A stretch of DNA of 64,000 nt from Kaistella gelatinilytica (GTDB lineage: Bacteria > Bacteroidota > Bacteroidia > Flavobacteriales > Weeksellaceae). The notes under the pieces were generated by a model. It was not told the origin of the DNA and did not search any database. It saw only the letters and a program-made list of their open reading frames with translations. Of this stretch, positions 53,581 through 62,605 are shown piece by piece. The stretch lies in assembly GCF_015679325.1 (NCBI RefSeq), contig NZ_JADPVI010000001.1, positions 620,001 through 684,000 of the forward strand, written 5' to 3'. The first letter of the stretch is position 1; the number at the start of each line of letters is the position of its first letter. A program made the translations under genes and the position numbers.

Positions 53581-53618
53581 AAGTATATCGAATTCATTTT
53601 CGATATACTTTTTTTTGA
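53581..53618 (+). terminator. Terminator after the TPR gene
   Basis: AAGTATATCGAA (53581-53592) / TTCGATATACTT (53599-53610), 6-nt loop, T run. Confidence 0.88.
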
Positions 53619-53742
53619 ATTAAAGTGTTGTCAAATTGTTTATATTCAGCTGACTTTACTCATTATTAGATACAATTTTTCTGAAATTTAACTTGCTGCC
53701 AAATTAAAAATTTGAAAAGGAGCGGCCTCTTTTCGTCAGGGA

Positions 53743-53775
53743 CAAAAAAAATACACCAACGACGATTGGTGTATT
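53743..53775 (-). terminator. Terminator of the outer-membrane barrel gene
   Basis: AATACACCAA (53750-53759) / TTGGTGTATT (53766-53775), 6-nt loop, with an A run at 53743-53750 that is a T run on the minus strand. The remaining gap holds a GGAGCGG(CC) fragment like the one at 32930. Confidence 0.75.
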
Positions 53776-53831
53776 TCTTATTAGTTTTAGTTTGATTAAT
53801 CTGAAAATCTAGATTTCAAAACGATCTGATT

Positions 53832-55064
53832 TTAAAATAAATTGTAACTCAATATTAAAGAAAATGTGGTGTAATCTGATGCCCAAAAATCAGTTTCACT
53901 GGTAATATTCCTTTTAAAATTATACCGGGCTTCTACAGCGTATTTTCTATTATAATTATAACCCGCACCCACAGCTACGTTCGGGCTCGATTTTAGTTTT
54001 AAACTGCTAAACGGCGAATCGTCATTTCGAGAAAAATCAATGGTTGAATTAAGGTTCAAATCGAAAACAGCCTGTACATTAACGAACAGTATAGAGTGAT
54101 CATCAAGGAACATATAATGTCTCACTCCAATTGGGAGTTCTACCGATTTATAGTCAACTTTCGTCTTAAGTCTTCCGCCAATCAAAAAGCCCGCATCCGT
54201 TTCCTGCTCTGATTTGTACGATTGATAAGTTGGTTCAAAAATAATCGACCATTTATTTTTATTAAAAGGAAATACGAACTCAGCTTCGAGTCCAATCCCG
54301 GCGGTCACTGCGCTTTTTACTTCGAAACTTGTCTGCAGAAATGGATTGGCTAATTTTAATGAAGAAAAGTTAACCCTCGGACGAATGTTTATATTGATGT
54401 TTCCTTTTTTCGTTTTCGTAACTACCTGTGAATTCTCTGGATTGCTGCACTGATTAAATTTATAGAAAAGTGCAGATAAACTTTTTGCATTATAATCAGT
54501 CCTTTCAATCTCGCTTTTGGTGATCGAAGAGCAAACCAAATCATCTTTCAGTTGTTCTTTATAGTTCGTATTATAAGAAATGGCTTCAACTTCCTTTTCA
54601 CCTTGTCGGCTTATATAAAGTTTGTATTCTAACTGTTTGATCGGTTGATTATTCTTTGTATAAAAAAAACGGATTAAATTGATATCGTTATACTGATAAA
54701 GTATTGCGTCTCCGGCTACGATCTCTTTTAAGAAAAGTTGTTCCTCTTTGAATGAAAAGTTAGGATCGGTAGTAAGTTGCCTGATCTCTTTTCCGGACCG
54801 GTCGATTTTTACGTCTTCTCGCACGTATTTCACATGATCGGGAATTTCAAAAAGCTTAACCTCTTTGATAGTAGCTATTTTAATGTCAGCATTTTCAGCA
54901 GTTTTATATTCGAAGGTGGTTGGATTATTTTTCCAGTCCACATTTTTAATAAAACATTCTACACGATTATCAGCATTATTAATAAAATAAGCTTTCTCAA
55001 AATTGATCTGGGCAAAAGTCAGATAAGATGAAAAAATTGCAAAAATTAGGAGAGTTTTTTTCAT
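53832..55064 (-). CDS. Outer-membrane beta-barrel protein of unknown role
   Basis: 410 aa. Signal peptide MKKTLLIFAIFSSYLTFAQ. Residues 20-210 form a soluble beta-rich part (YFINNADNRVECFIKNVDWKNNPTTFEYKT); residues about 220-410 show alternating strands ending YTTFSLILSYNLF, typical of a small C-terminal porin-like barrel. The two-part design is common in Bacteroidota envelope proteins. No function can be assigned. It has a consensus promoter and its own terminator. Confidence 0.75.
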   Translation of the reverse strand: MKKTLLIFAIFSSYLTFAQINFEKAYFINNADNRVECFIKNVDWKNNPTTFEYKTAENADIKIATIKEVKLFEIPDHVKYVREDVKIDRSGKEIRQLTTDPNFSFKEEQLFLKEIVAGDAILYQYNDINLIRFFYTKNNQPIKQLEYKLYISRQGEKEVEAISYNTNYKEQLKDDLVCSSITKSEIERTDYNAKSLSALFYKFNQCSNPENSQVVTKTKKGNININIRPRVNFSSLKLANPFLQTSFEVKSAVTAGIGLEAEFVFPFNKNKWSIIFEPTYQSYKSEQETDAGFLIGGRLKTKVDYKSVELPIGVRHYMFLDDHSILFVNVQAVFDLNLNSTIDFSRNDDSPFSSLKLKSSPNVAVGAGYNYNRKYAVEARYNFKRNITSETDFWASDYTTFSLILSYNLF

Positions 55065-55088
55065 AAAGATTTATTTATTTATATTTTC

Positions 55089-55119
55089 TAAATATACATT
55101 TAATTTTGAATTTCCCAAA
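55089..55119 (-). promoter_or_regulatory. Promoter of the outer-membrane barrel gene
   Basis: Minus strand: TTTG (55119-55116), 19-nt spacer, TAtaTTTa (55096-55089), start codon 25 bp downstream. Confidence 0.6.
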
Positions 55120-55314
55120 CAAAAAGTGCTAATGCTAGAGGAAAAATTGATAAAAGAGGTTCCTTTAAATTTTATAATAATGATTGTTAATCTTCTCCGC
55201 TTTAATTGGAAAATTTTTCATTCCCGACCGGTATTTTATTTTTAGTAAAACTTTAAGACCCATCTTTTTCTAAACCCTTAAATTCTTCGTAAATTGACGT
55301 CAAATTTAGAACTT

Positions 55315-57087
55315 ATGACCTCATCAGAAAAAATAGTGGCGCTGCGCCAGAAAATGTCAGAAAATAATATCGATGCTTTTATTATTTATTCTGCAGATCC
55401 TCACATGAGCGAATATTTACCCGCAGAATGGCAGGAAAGAACCTGGCTTTCGGGTTTTTCAGGCTCAGCTGGATTCGTGGTGATCACCAAAAATAAGGGC
55501 GGACTATGGACCGACGGAAGATATTTTGTTCAGGCGCCAATAGAATTAAATGGTTCCGGAATCGATCTTTTCAAAGACGGAATGGACGGAACGCCGAATT
55601 ATGTGGACTGGATCAATTCTGAAATCCCACAAAATGGTACTGTTGCCGTGAACGGCATCGCAACTTCCCATGCAAACTGGGAAATGTTAAATGAAAAACT
55701 TTCTGCAAAAGGAAACAAACTGGTCGATCTGCCTTTATTAAAAGAGATCTGGACCGACAGAAATTCAAACGCGCAAAAAAATCCTGTTTTCGTTCATCCT
55801 GTAGAAAGAGCCGGGAAATCCGTCACCGATAAATTGGTCGACATCCGTAATAAAATGGAAGAGATCGGCGCATCCGTTCATATCATTTCCAGTTTAGACG
55901 ATGTTGCCTGGACTTTGAATTTAAGAGGAAGCGACGTTCAGTCAAATCCCGTATTTTTAGGATATATTATTTTAACCAAAAATGAAGCAAAACTCTACGT
56001 TGACTTAGATAAATTAGAAGTTGATGCCAGAAAACAAATGGACGAGGCTTGTGTGAAAATGCTTCCTTACGACAAATTCTATAACGATTTATTAGAAATC
56101 AAGGGCGAAAAAATCCTGATTTCACCGAATAGCAACCAGTCAATTTTTGAAGCTTTAAAAGACAATAATACTTTCATTAAAGCCGCTGTTCCCGGAAATT
56201 TAATGAAAGCCATTAAAAATAAAACAGAGATCGAAGGTTTCAGAACCGTGATGCAGCGAGATGGAGTAGCCATGGTTAAATTCCTTTACTGGCTCACTCA
56301 TCAAGCCGGAAAAGAACCAATGACTGAGTTTTCTATCGGTGAAAAATTAAGAGGTTTTCGGGCAGAAGGTAAAAACTTTGTTGGTGAAAGCTTTGGCAGC
56401 ATCGTTGGGTACAAAGAAAACGGCGCCATCATGCATTATTCTGCAAAAGAAGACGACTGCAAAGACGTCACCAATGCGGAAACCATTCTCGTAGATTCCG
56501 GCGGTCAATATTTAGAAGGGACAACGGATATTACACGAACTTTTGCGCTTGGTACTGCCTCTGAAGAATTCAAACACAACTGTACATTGGCTTTCAAAGG
56601 GATGATTCAACTTTCGATGGTGAAATTTCCAAAGGGAACTCGTGGCGTTCAACTCGATGCTTTTGCAAGAATGGCACTCTGGATGGAAGGAAAAGATTAT
56701 AACCACGGAACTGGTCACGGTGTCGGAAGTTTTATGAACGTGCATGAAGGTCCGCAAAACATTAGAAAAGACATGAACATGCAGGAACTTATTCCCGGAA
56801 TGGTTCTGTCAAACGAGCCTGGTTTTTATTACGAAAACCATTACGGAATTCGTCACGAAAACTTGTTCGCAGTGCGCGAATTAGAAACAACAGATTTCGG
56901 AACCTTTTATGATTTTGAAACTTTAACAGTTTGTCCGTTCGACCGAAACGTTCTCGCAACCGAATTACTTACAGAGCCCGAAAAAAACTGGCTCAATAAA
57001 TACCATAACTGGTGCAAAGAAAAATTAGAAAATGATTTGGAAGGCGACGTGAAAGTTTGGTTTTTAGACCTGGTAAAACCGATTTAA
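55315..57087 (+). CDS. Xaa-Pro aminopeptidase (M24)
   Basis: 590 aa from ATG 55315; a TTG at 55294 in the same frame is less likely. Two creatinase-like N-terminal domains (about 1-310) precede the pita-bread peptidase domain. Metal ligands are visible in VDSGGQYLEGTTDITRTF (two Asp), GHGVG (His), NEPGFYY (Glu) and the later Glu in RHENLF. It removes an N-terminal residue preceding proline. Cytoplasmic, no signal peptide. The three-domain length matches eukaryotic-type APP1 rather than short E. coli PepP. Confidence 0.93.
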   Translation: MTSSEKIVALRQKMSENNIDAFIIYSADPHMSEYLPAEWQERTWLSGFSGSAGFVVITKNKGGLWTDGRYFVQAPIELNGSGIDLFKDGMDGTPNYVDWINSEIPQNGTVAVNGIATSHANWEMLNEKLSAKGNKLVDLPLLKEIWTDRNSNAQKNPVFVHPVERAGKSVTDKLVDIRNKMEEIGASVHIISSLDDVAWTLNLRGSDVQSNPVFLGYIILTKNEAKLYVDLDKLEVDARKQMDEACVKMLPYDKFYNDLLEIKGEKILISPNSNQSIFEALKDNNTFIKAAVPGNLMKAIKNKTEIEGFRTVMQRDGVAMVKFLYWLTHQAGKEPMTEFSIGEKLRGFRAEGKNFVGESFGSIVGYKENGAIMHYSAKEDDCKDVTNAETILVDSGGQYLEGTTDITRTFALGTASEEFKHNCTLAFKGMIQLSMVKFPKGTRGVQLDAFARMALWMEGKDYNHGTGHGVGSFMNVHEGPQNIRKDMNMQELIPGMVLSNEPGFYYENHYGIRHENLFAVRELETTDFGTFYDFETLTVCPFDRNVLATELLTEPEKNWLNKYHNWCKEKLENDLEGDVKVWFLDLVKPI

Positions 57088-57093
57088 AACAAT

Positions 57094-57128
57094 AAAAAGT
57101 GCAACCGATTACAGTTGCACTTTTTTTA
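57094..57128. terminator. Bidirectional terminator after Xaa-Pro aminopeptidase
   Basis: 12-bp stem AAAAAGTGCAAC (57094-57105) / GTTGCACTTTTT (57114-57125), 8-nt loop. Serves both convergent genes. Confidence 0.88.
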
Positions 57129-57144
57129 TGTGAAGATCCGAGGC

Positions 57145-57438
57145 TTATTTTGTCGGAACCGTTTTTACATTTTTATCCATTTCACCAGAATTTTTGGTTT
57201 TAATGGTCGTAGTGTGATTTTCCGTATTTACTTTCTTTACGTACTTTTTACCCCTTCTCGTTTTTTTCTTGATCTTGTACCCGTTGTGTTTCTTGTGTTT
57301 CGGATTCACCACATTGTTGATCGTTTGCGGCACCGTAGCTGTTTTTTGTACTTCATCTTTCTGTTTCGGTTTAGCTTCCTGCGCTTGCGTGAAAACCAGA
57401 CCTACTAAAAATGCTGATAAAACAATTAATTTTTTCAT
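57145..57438 (-). CDS. Small basic exported protein
   Basis: 97 aa from ATG 57438. Signal peptide MKKLIVLSAFLVGLVFTQAQ, then a low-complexity, strongly basic tail (NPKHKKHNGYKIKKKTRRGK, HTTTIKTKN). It is unlikely to fold alone and may bind nucleic acid or cell-wall polymers; that is guesswork. In-frame ATG 24 bp upstream only lengthens the positively charged start. Confidence 0.65.
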   Translation of the reverse strand: MKKLIVLSAFLVGLVFTQAQEAKPKQKDEVQKTATVPQTINNVVNPKHKKHNGYKIKKKTRRGKKYVKKVNTENHTTTIKTKNSGEMDKNVKTVPTK

Positions 57439-57901
57439 AAGGCTTTTTTTGTTTAGTTTCATGATTTGTTCAATTATAATGCCACTTCATTATTAAAATT
57501 TTGTTAATTCCATTATTTAGTTTAAAAATCAATAAAGATCAGCATCAAACATTTAAGAAATGTCAATATAGAAACGAAAAGTTTAAAAAAATGTAAAGTT
57601 TTGAGGAGCAACAAATTTTTAGATTTCAAGAAGATCTCACCCGCTTTCCACTATATCTTTTCCTTTCCGGCGCTTGCCGAAAATAAAAAGGATGCCGTTT
57701 CAATCGCGGCTAAAAGTCAGGGAAATTTCTCTTCCGAAGATTTTAACTAAAAGAATATACCGAAAAAACTGCTCATTTAAAAAAGTACAACTTCGGTATT
57801 TTGGCGCCTCTAATTCGCGTTCGTACAAACAAAAAGAATTTCCATTGCTGTCCCGCACGCAAAGAGATCACCTCAATATTTTAGGAATAGGATCATTGTT
57901 A
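57439..57901. other. 463-bp non-coding gap with a repeat element
   Basis: Holds the element at 57637-57712. An open frame at 57674-57913 runs through this element and into the tail-tube gene on the opposite strand; its composition is not protein-like and it is not called. Confidence 0.6.
57637..57712. repeat. Probable third member of the palindromic element family, divergent
   Basis: CACCCGCTTTCCACTATATC, then TTTT, a short hairpin CGG...CCG region, AAAA and GGATGCCGTTTCAATCGCGG. The CCCGCTTT start and a pyrimidine/CAATCG-type end parallel copies A and B, but similarity is low. Confidence 0.4.
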
Positions 57902-58339
57902 TTACCTTTTTAAATGTTCCACTGAAAAACCTTCATGTGTTAACACGAGCGTTTCCGTGGCAAGCTCAGAATCATTACTGATCAGCACTGGACCAATATA
58001 TTGCGAAGGAAAACAGTTTTTAACTCTCCACGAAATGACAGGTTCATGTTGTTCATTGAGTAGAGAAATAGTGATATCTCTTCTCTCAATGTTTCCAAAA
58101 CTTCGGGTTTTGATCCAATCATAAAATTCATTATCCCCAACTTGTACTGCTCTTTTCAAAATAATATCGTTATATCTCGTTAATCCGGGAATTTTCGTTT
58201 CAATCTCTTCTGGAGAACTTCCGCCTCGCATGGGTACGACATCCACGAAAATGTCTAAACCTGAAATTTCGAGAAAATCGATTCTGGATCCGCCCCATTC
58301 TGCTAAGAAATGATACTGACTGATAACTGGTTGTGTCAT
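57902..58339 (-). CDS. Orphan contractile-tail tube protein (T4 gp19-like)
   Basis: 145 aa. YHFLAEWGGSRIDFLEISGLDIFVDVVPMRGGSSPEEIETKIPGLTRYNDIILKRAVQVGDNEFYDWIKT is typical of phage tail tube and extracellular contractile-injection-system tube proteins (Afp1/PVC1 class). These form stacked hexameric rings. No sheath, baseplate, spike, AAA+ or terminator protein lies within the window, so this is an isolated gene rather than part of a visible injection system or prophage. It might be a domesticated ring protein or supply a system elsewhere. Confidence 0.85.
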   Translation of the reverse strand: MTQPVISQYHFLAEWGGSRIDFLEISGLDIFVDVVPMRGGSSPEEIETKIPGLTRYNDIILKRAVQVGDNEFYDWIKTRSFGNIERRDITISLLNEQHEPVISWRVKNCFPSQYIGPVLISNDSELATETLVLTHEGFSVEHLKR

Positions 58340-58458
58340 GGTATTTTGTTTTTATTAAAGCTAAAGGTACTCGTTTTCTGTGAGTTAACCTTTGAATTAA
58401 AAACGCATGAATAGATAGAGGCAGGAATTTCTTTAAATTTAAATATATTTGAAATTAC

Positions 58459-59259
58459 TCAGTCCGCAAAGGCCTGTCCGTAGAATAGTAGAAAAGTATC
58501 AGAAGCGCTTTGGTAGGTTAAACATTCCCAGTTACTGTAGACTTGACTGGTCGGGATTGCGATAAGGTTCACTTTTTTTGCGATGTTCATTCCTTTTGAA
58601 AAACAGCCATGATCAGGTGCGAAATTTTCATCTGCTTTCAAACCGTTTAAAATAATCGGTCCTGCTAAAAGAAACTGACCCACATTTTTTTCTAAAAATT
58701 CTTTCTGCTCAATGATTTCTTCACCCATTTGATAATCCAGCGTTCCAAAAGTACTGTAGTTACAGCCTGCATCTTCCAAACCATTTTCAACTTTCACCGT
58801 TCGGTAGAGTTCGCGATAAAGATCTTTACTCGTTTGATAGATCAGAAATTTAATGATGGATTGCTTCTTATCGAAGACGATAAAAACATGATCATTTTCT
58901 GCTGCCGAAGTCAGAGCGCCTTTCGCAAAAGATAAAAGTTCATATTGTGGATTTTTTGAAAAAAAACGGTGATGTTGGGTAGAAAGTTCCTTCATCAAAG
59001 GACCGCTGATCGCTTTAAAAATTCCACGGTCTGAAAGAGAAGCGAGTGCTGTTTTATGATTTTCGAGCCTTTCTTTTAAATCAGTTCGATCATAAGTGGA
59101 TTTCTCAAATTTGTGAAATATTTCGGCTTCTTTAACAGCAGTTTTTTCACGAATCGCAGGTTTTGAAATATTTTCCTTAATGGCACTTTTTTCTGTAACC
59201 TGATCTGTACAACCAACAATAGAAAGCAAGATCAAATTAATTAGCACTATTTTTTTCAT
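58459..59259 (-). CDS. Predicted lipoprotein of unknown function
   Basis: 266 aa. Signal MKKIVLINLILLSIVGC with lipidation Cys17, a charged helical region (about 20-80, KEAEIFHKFEKSTYDRTDLKERLENHK) and a globular part with three further cysteines (DAGCNYSTFG, DHGCFSKG, NWECLTYQ). No family recognised. It lies 73 bp downstream of another lipoprotein gene on the same strand and 119 bp upstream of the tail-tube gene. Confidence 0.78.
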   Translation of the reverse strand: MKKIVLINLILLSIVGCTDQVTEKSAIKENISKPAIREKTAVKEAEIFHKFEKSTYDRTDLKERLENHKTALASLSDRGIFKAISGPLMKELSTQHHRFFSKNPQYELLSFAKGALTSAAENDHVFIVFDKKQSIIKFLIYQTSKDLYRELYRTVKVENGLEDAGCNYSTFGTLDYQMGEEIIEQKEFLEKNVGQFLLAGPIILNGLKADENFAPDHGCFSKGMNIAKKVNLIAIPTSQVYSNWECLTYQSASDTFLLFYGQAFAD

Positions 59260-59332
59260 AAATCGTTTGCTTTTTTAAAGTAAATTTTCTTTACAGCGAA
59301 ATGTCTCAGAAGATTTAAACTGAATTTAATTT

Positions 59333-60013
59333 TTAGCACAATAACCACCATAAAGTGTAGTATTCTAACTTTCCATCTTTAAAATAAAATAAAAATGCCT
59401 CATCTAATTTTTCAGCAACATTTAATCTAAAACGCACCTTATTTTTTTCATCGGTTTCTTCCATTTCTATTTTAGGAAATAATTTTTTGAATTCAGAAAT
59501 GGTGGTGTTTTCATCCAGTTTGATCTGATTAGAAATAATTTGAAACGTATTTCCTTTCGCTTTTCCAGAGTCGAAAATCACCAGATGATTATTGCTGTCG
59601 AAATCTATACCTCTACTGCTGAATCTGGTGATTTTCCCATCGAATCTGGCGAAAGTTCCGACATTTTCGTCCTTTTCACCGTAGGTTTTAATCATCCATT
59701 TTTCATCTAACCATTCTAAAGGATGACCACATTCACGTAATGTAGTTCGCACAGAATCAAATTTTGGATAAAGATTCGTGAATTCCTGTTGAGCTAATAT
59801 GATTTTGTGATCATTCACCAACACATTCTCAATTGCTAAAAATTTCGATTGATAAACTATTATTTTTTCTGGGACGACTATTTCTTTAACTTTAGAAGCA
59901 CGTTCGGTTGTTTTTTCAGAAGACATCGTATTTTTCGTTTCCAAAATCGGGTTGTCTTTTTGACAACTCATCATTGATAGAAAGACGCTGAAATAGAATA
60001 ATTTTTTAAGCAT
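59333..60013 (-). CDS. Predicted lipoprotein of unknown function
   Basis: 226 aa. Signal MLKKLFYFSVFLSMMSC with lipidation Cys17, a polar linker (about 18-50), and a domain containing LYPKFDSVRTTLRECGHPLEWLDEKWM and FRLNVAEKLDEAFLFYFKDGKLEYYTLWW. The second half looks like a cystatin/PepSY-like or BLIP-like beta sheet, but this is not secure. Same-strand neighbour of the lipoprotein at 58459-59259; the two may act together. Confidence 0.76.
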   Translation of the reverse strand: MLKKLFYFSVFLSMMSCQKDNPILETKNTMSSEKTTERASKVKEIVVPEKIIVYQSKFLAIENVLVNDHKIILAQQEFTNLYPKFDSVRTTLRECGHPLEWLDEKWMIKTYGEKDENVGTFARFDGKITRFSSRGIDFDSNNHLVIFDSGKAKGNTFQIISNQIKLDENTTISEFKKLFPKIEMEETDEKNKVRFRLNVAEKLDEAFLFYFKDGKLEYYTLWWLLC

Positions 60014-60139
60014 AACCTTTTTAATATTTAAAGCTAAAATTAAAATGATTTATAAATGATCAACAACTAAAAATTCTGGTGAGCAATTCCTGACTTTATA
60101 GAGATCTGGTTTTTGTAAAGTTTAAATCGGATCATCATT

Positions 60140-60631
60140 TTAATTTTTCTTCCAGTTCAGTTCATGCAGTTTTTTGATTTCTTCCAATAAATCATCCTCC
60201 GCCGGACCGCGGACTTCTACGTTTTTAATGATATCTTCCACCGGTAAAAAGTTAATTGGAGCGGCTGCAAGATTAAATTTCTTTTGCCATTCCCCCAGTT
60301 GTTTCGCAGAACTCAAATAAACCAAAGTTCCAATTCCAACCCAACCATGTGCTGCCGAACACATCGGACAGTGTTCACCCGTCGTGTACATTGTTGTTTT
60401 TGCTCTTTCTTCTTCAGACAAATTTTCTGCTGCCCAATACGCAAGATCAATTTCGGGATGCGCCAGAATCGTTTTTTCATTCACACGGTTTCGAGCTTCC
60501 GCGATAATTTTCTCATCTTCATTGACCAAAACAGAACCGAAAGCTTCATCTCCTGCTTCCACTGCTTCTCTTGCCAGTTCCAAACATCTTCTCAGATATT
60601 TTTCGTCGGTTGATTTAATAGTATTTTTCAT
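60140..60631 (-). CDS. Nucleoside deaminase (cytidine/guanine deaminase superfamily)
   Basis: 163 aa. Zinc ligands: His in AHPEIDLAYWAAENL with the catalytic Glu, and EHCPMCSAAH supplying two Cys. The motif is H-P-E rather than the H-A-E of TadA and GuaD. LELAREAVEAGDEAFGSVLVNEDEKI is the usual opening strand and helix. Substrate could be guanine, isoguanine or another base; it is unlikely to be TadA given the missing tRNA-binding features. Confidence 0.88.
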   Translation of the reverse strand: MKNTIKSTDEKYLRRCLELAREAVEAGDEAFGSVLVNEDEKIIAEARNRVNEKTILAHPEIDLAYWAAENLSEEERAKTTMYTTGEHCPMCSAAHGWVGIGTLVYLSSAKQLGEWQKKFNLAAAPINFLPVEDIIKNVEVRGPAEDDLLEEIKKLHELNWKKN

Positions 60632-60676
60632 TTTTATGATTTAAGAGTTTATCGACATCCTTTGAAATTGATCTGA

Positions 60677-61579
60677 CTAAGAATAAAGATCAGCAGCAAC
60701 GCGATAAGTGTTCGTATGTGCATTAATAATTGTTTTGATTTCCGGAGAATAACCACCGCCCATGCTGCACTGCACTGGGATTTCAAATTTTTTGCAGTTC
60801 GAAAAAACAATTTCATCGCGTCTTTTACAACCTTCCAAAGAGACATTTAGATTTCCCAGTTTATCAGTCTGCAAAATATCGACACCACTCAGGTAAAAGA
60901 TAAAATCAGGTTTTTCCTGGTTGATTAATTTCGGCACAATTTCACTAATGATGCGTAAATATTCCTCATCTCCAGTTCCCGTAAGCAATGGAATATCCAG
61001 ATCAGAAGTTTCCTTTTTAAATGGATAATTCGTTTTTCCATGAACAGAAAAAGTAAAAACCCGGGGATTATTTTGGAAGATCTCTGCGGTTCCATTTCCC
61101 TGATGAACATCGAGATCAATGATCAAAATTTTAGAAGCCAGTTTATTTTCCAATAAATAATTTGCGCCAATTGCCTGATCGTTCAACATGCAAAAACCTT
61201 CGCCACGATCCGTAAAAGCATGATGAGTTCCACCAGCAATATTAAATGCGACGCCGTTTTGCAAAGCTTTTTCACAACCTTTAATCGTGCCTTGTGCGAT
61301 CCTCAATTCCCTTTCAATAAGTTCTGCCGATAATGGAAACCCGATCTTACGTACAGCTTTTGGATTCAGGGACAAATTTAATAATTGGTTGACATATTCT
61401 TTTTCGTGAACTGCGTAAATGTATTTCAGATCAGCAGGTTCTGGAGAGAAAAAATCACTTTCCTCTGCAATTCCTTCCAGCAGTAATTGTTGTGGAAGTA
61501 ATTCATATTTCAACATCGGAAATTTATGACCTTCCGGCAAAGGATGTTTGTAAATGGGATGAAAAGCGATCGGCAGCAT
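60677..61579 (-). CDS. Histone-deacetylase-like (AcuC-type) hydrolase
   Basis: 300 aa. Zinc-dependent deacetylase fold with GGTHHAFTDRGEGFCMLNDQAIGANYLL, IDLDVHQGNGTAEIF (metal Asp and His) and FYLSGVDILQTDKLGNLNVSLEGCKRRD. The usual catalytic Tyr region is replaced by SMGGGYSPEI. Bacterial members remove acetyl groups from small amines or proteins. Followed 45 bp downstream by the deaminase gene and preceded by the M19 dipeptidase gene 45 bp upstream, so the three may be one operon. Confidence 0.9.
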   Translation of the reverse strand: MLPIAFHPIYKHPLPEGHKFPMLKYELLPQQLLLEGIAEESDFFSPEPADLKYIYAVHEKEYVNQLLNLSLNPKAVRKIGFPLSAELIERELRIAQGTIKGCEKALQNGVAFNIAGGTHHAFTDRGEGFCMLNDQAIGANYLLENKLASKILIIDLDVHQGNGTAEIFQNNPRVFTFSVHGKTNYPFKKETSDLDIPLLTGTGDEEYLRIISEIVPKLINQEKPDFIFYLSGVDILQTDKLGNLNVSLEGCKRRDEIVFSNCKKFEIPVQCSMGGGYSPEIKTIINAHTNTYRVAADLYS

Positions 61580-61624
61580 TAATTTGAACGTGTTAGTTTA
61601 TTTAAATTTGGTACGTGCTATCAA

Positions 61625-62605
61625 TTATTTCCAAAGTCTTTCCAGAAAACTTAATGCATTTTCACTGCTGATCTTACTGGCTTGTTCAGCGCCAAATTGT
61701 TTTTCGAAGACCTTATTAATTTCCGGATAGCAACCTGCATTTCCATGTTCCTTAAAATAAAAGGGAATTCTTGATTTGTCTGGATTGTCTTTTGTGAAGA
61801 AATAATCAGCGCCATAACATATTGCGTCTTCTGCAACCAAACTAAGTCCGTGCGCAACGTGTTCTTCTAAAGCTTCCACTTTTTCCGGATTCACGAAAGC
61901 ACGCACAAAATTTAGTCCGATCAATCCTTTTCTGTGAATGATCTCTTTCGCAATATCGTCGGGTAAGTTTCTCGGATGATCAAAAACAGGACGGTAATTG
62001 GAATGACTCGCAATAATGGGAACGTTGATATTTTCTTTGGTAATATACTCCAGAATATCGTAAGCCAAAGCGTCGCTCGTGTGGGAAAAATCGATTGCGA
62101 TCTTTCTGTTGTGTAAATAATCGATCAAAGCTTTTCCGTCATTTTTAAGGCCTGCAGTGGAGTAGTTACCGCCCCCAAATCTGTTTTCAGCATGATGCGT
62201 AAAACTGATGTACATGATTGAACCAACATTGTCAATAATTCTTTCCAGATTTGCAAAACCTTCTTTTAGCGGCATGGTTTCATCACAAAAAGCCGAACCA
62301 CTTTCTACAGAAGCCAGCATTCCAATGTTTTCATTTGTCTGGAAAGTTTCTAAATGCTGTTGTTCAAAACGGTACAGTTCATTTTCTTCTTCATTTAGAT
62401 TTTTGAAAATTTCACTTTGCTTCAAACCAAATTCATGGCTGTTAGTTTCTACAGGCGCAAAAATCGCCATGATCTGCAGTTTCACATTTCCCTCTTTCAA
62501 AAAAGGCACCGCACAACCCATATCTTCCGTGTTATAAATGGAAGAATTTGGACGGGTTAAATAACTAAGTAGATCACAATGAAGATCGATAACTGGTTTT
62601 TTCAT
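61625..62605 (-). CDS. M19-family membrane dipeptidase
   Basis: 326 aa, no signal peptide. HCDLL near the start (zinc His and Asp), the metal-bridging Glu in LASVESGSAF, SFTHHAENRFGGG, DFSHTSDALAYDIL and ASHSNYRPVFDHPRNLPDD are the renal-dipeptidase landmarks. It cleaves dipeptides including D-residue ones. Upstream gene of a possible dipeptidase-deacetylase-deaminase operon. Cytoplasmic location is inferred. Confidence 0.92.
   Translation of the reverse strand: MKKPVIDLHCDLLSYLTRPNSSIYNTEDMGCAVPFLKEGNVKLQIMAIFAPVETNSHEFGLKQSEIFKNLNEEENELYRFEQQHLETFQTNENIGMLASVESGSAFCDETMPLKEGFANLERIIDNVGSIMYISFTHHAENRFGGGNYSTAGLKNDGKALIDYLHNRKIAIDFSHTSDALAYDILEYITKENINVPIIASHSNYRPVFDHPRNLPDDIAKEIIHRKGLIGLNFVRAFVNPEKVEALEEHVAHGLSLVAEDAICYGADYFFTKDNPDKSRIPFYFKEHGNAGCYPEINKVFEKQFGAEQASKISSENALSFLERLWK

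Noticed and set aside
57115-57496. Plus-strand hydrophobic frames opposite the small basic protein
   Set aside because: Antisense artefacts of a Lys-rich gene, giving Phe/Leu-rich frames; no start signals.
57674-57913. Plus-strand 79-codon frame before the tail-tube gene
   Set aside because: Runs through a repeat element and overlaps the opposite-strand gene; composition not coding-like.
57902-58339. Prophage remnant
   Set aside because: No integrase, capsid, terminase, lysis or att-like sites around it; called an orphan instead.
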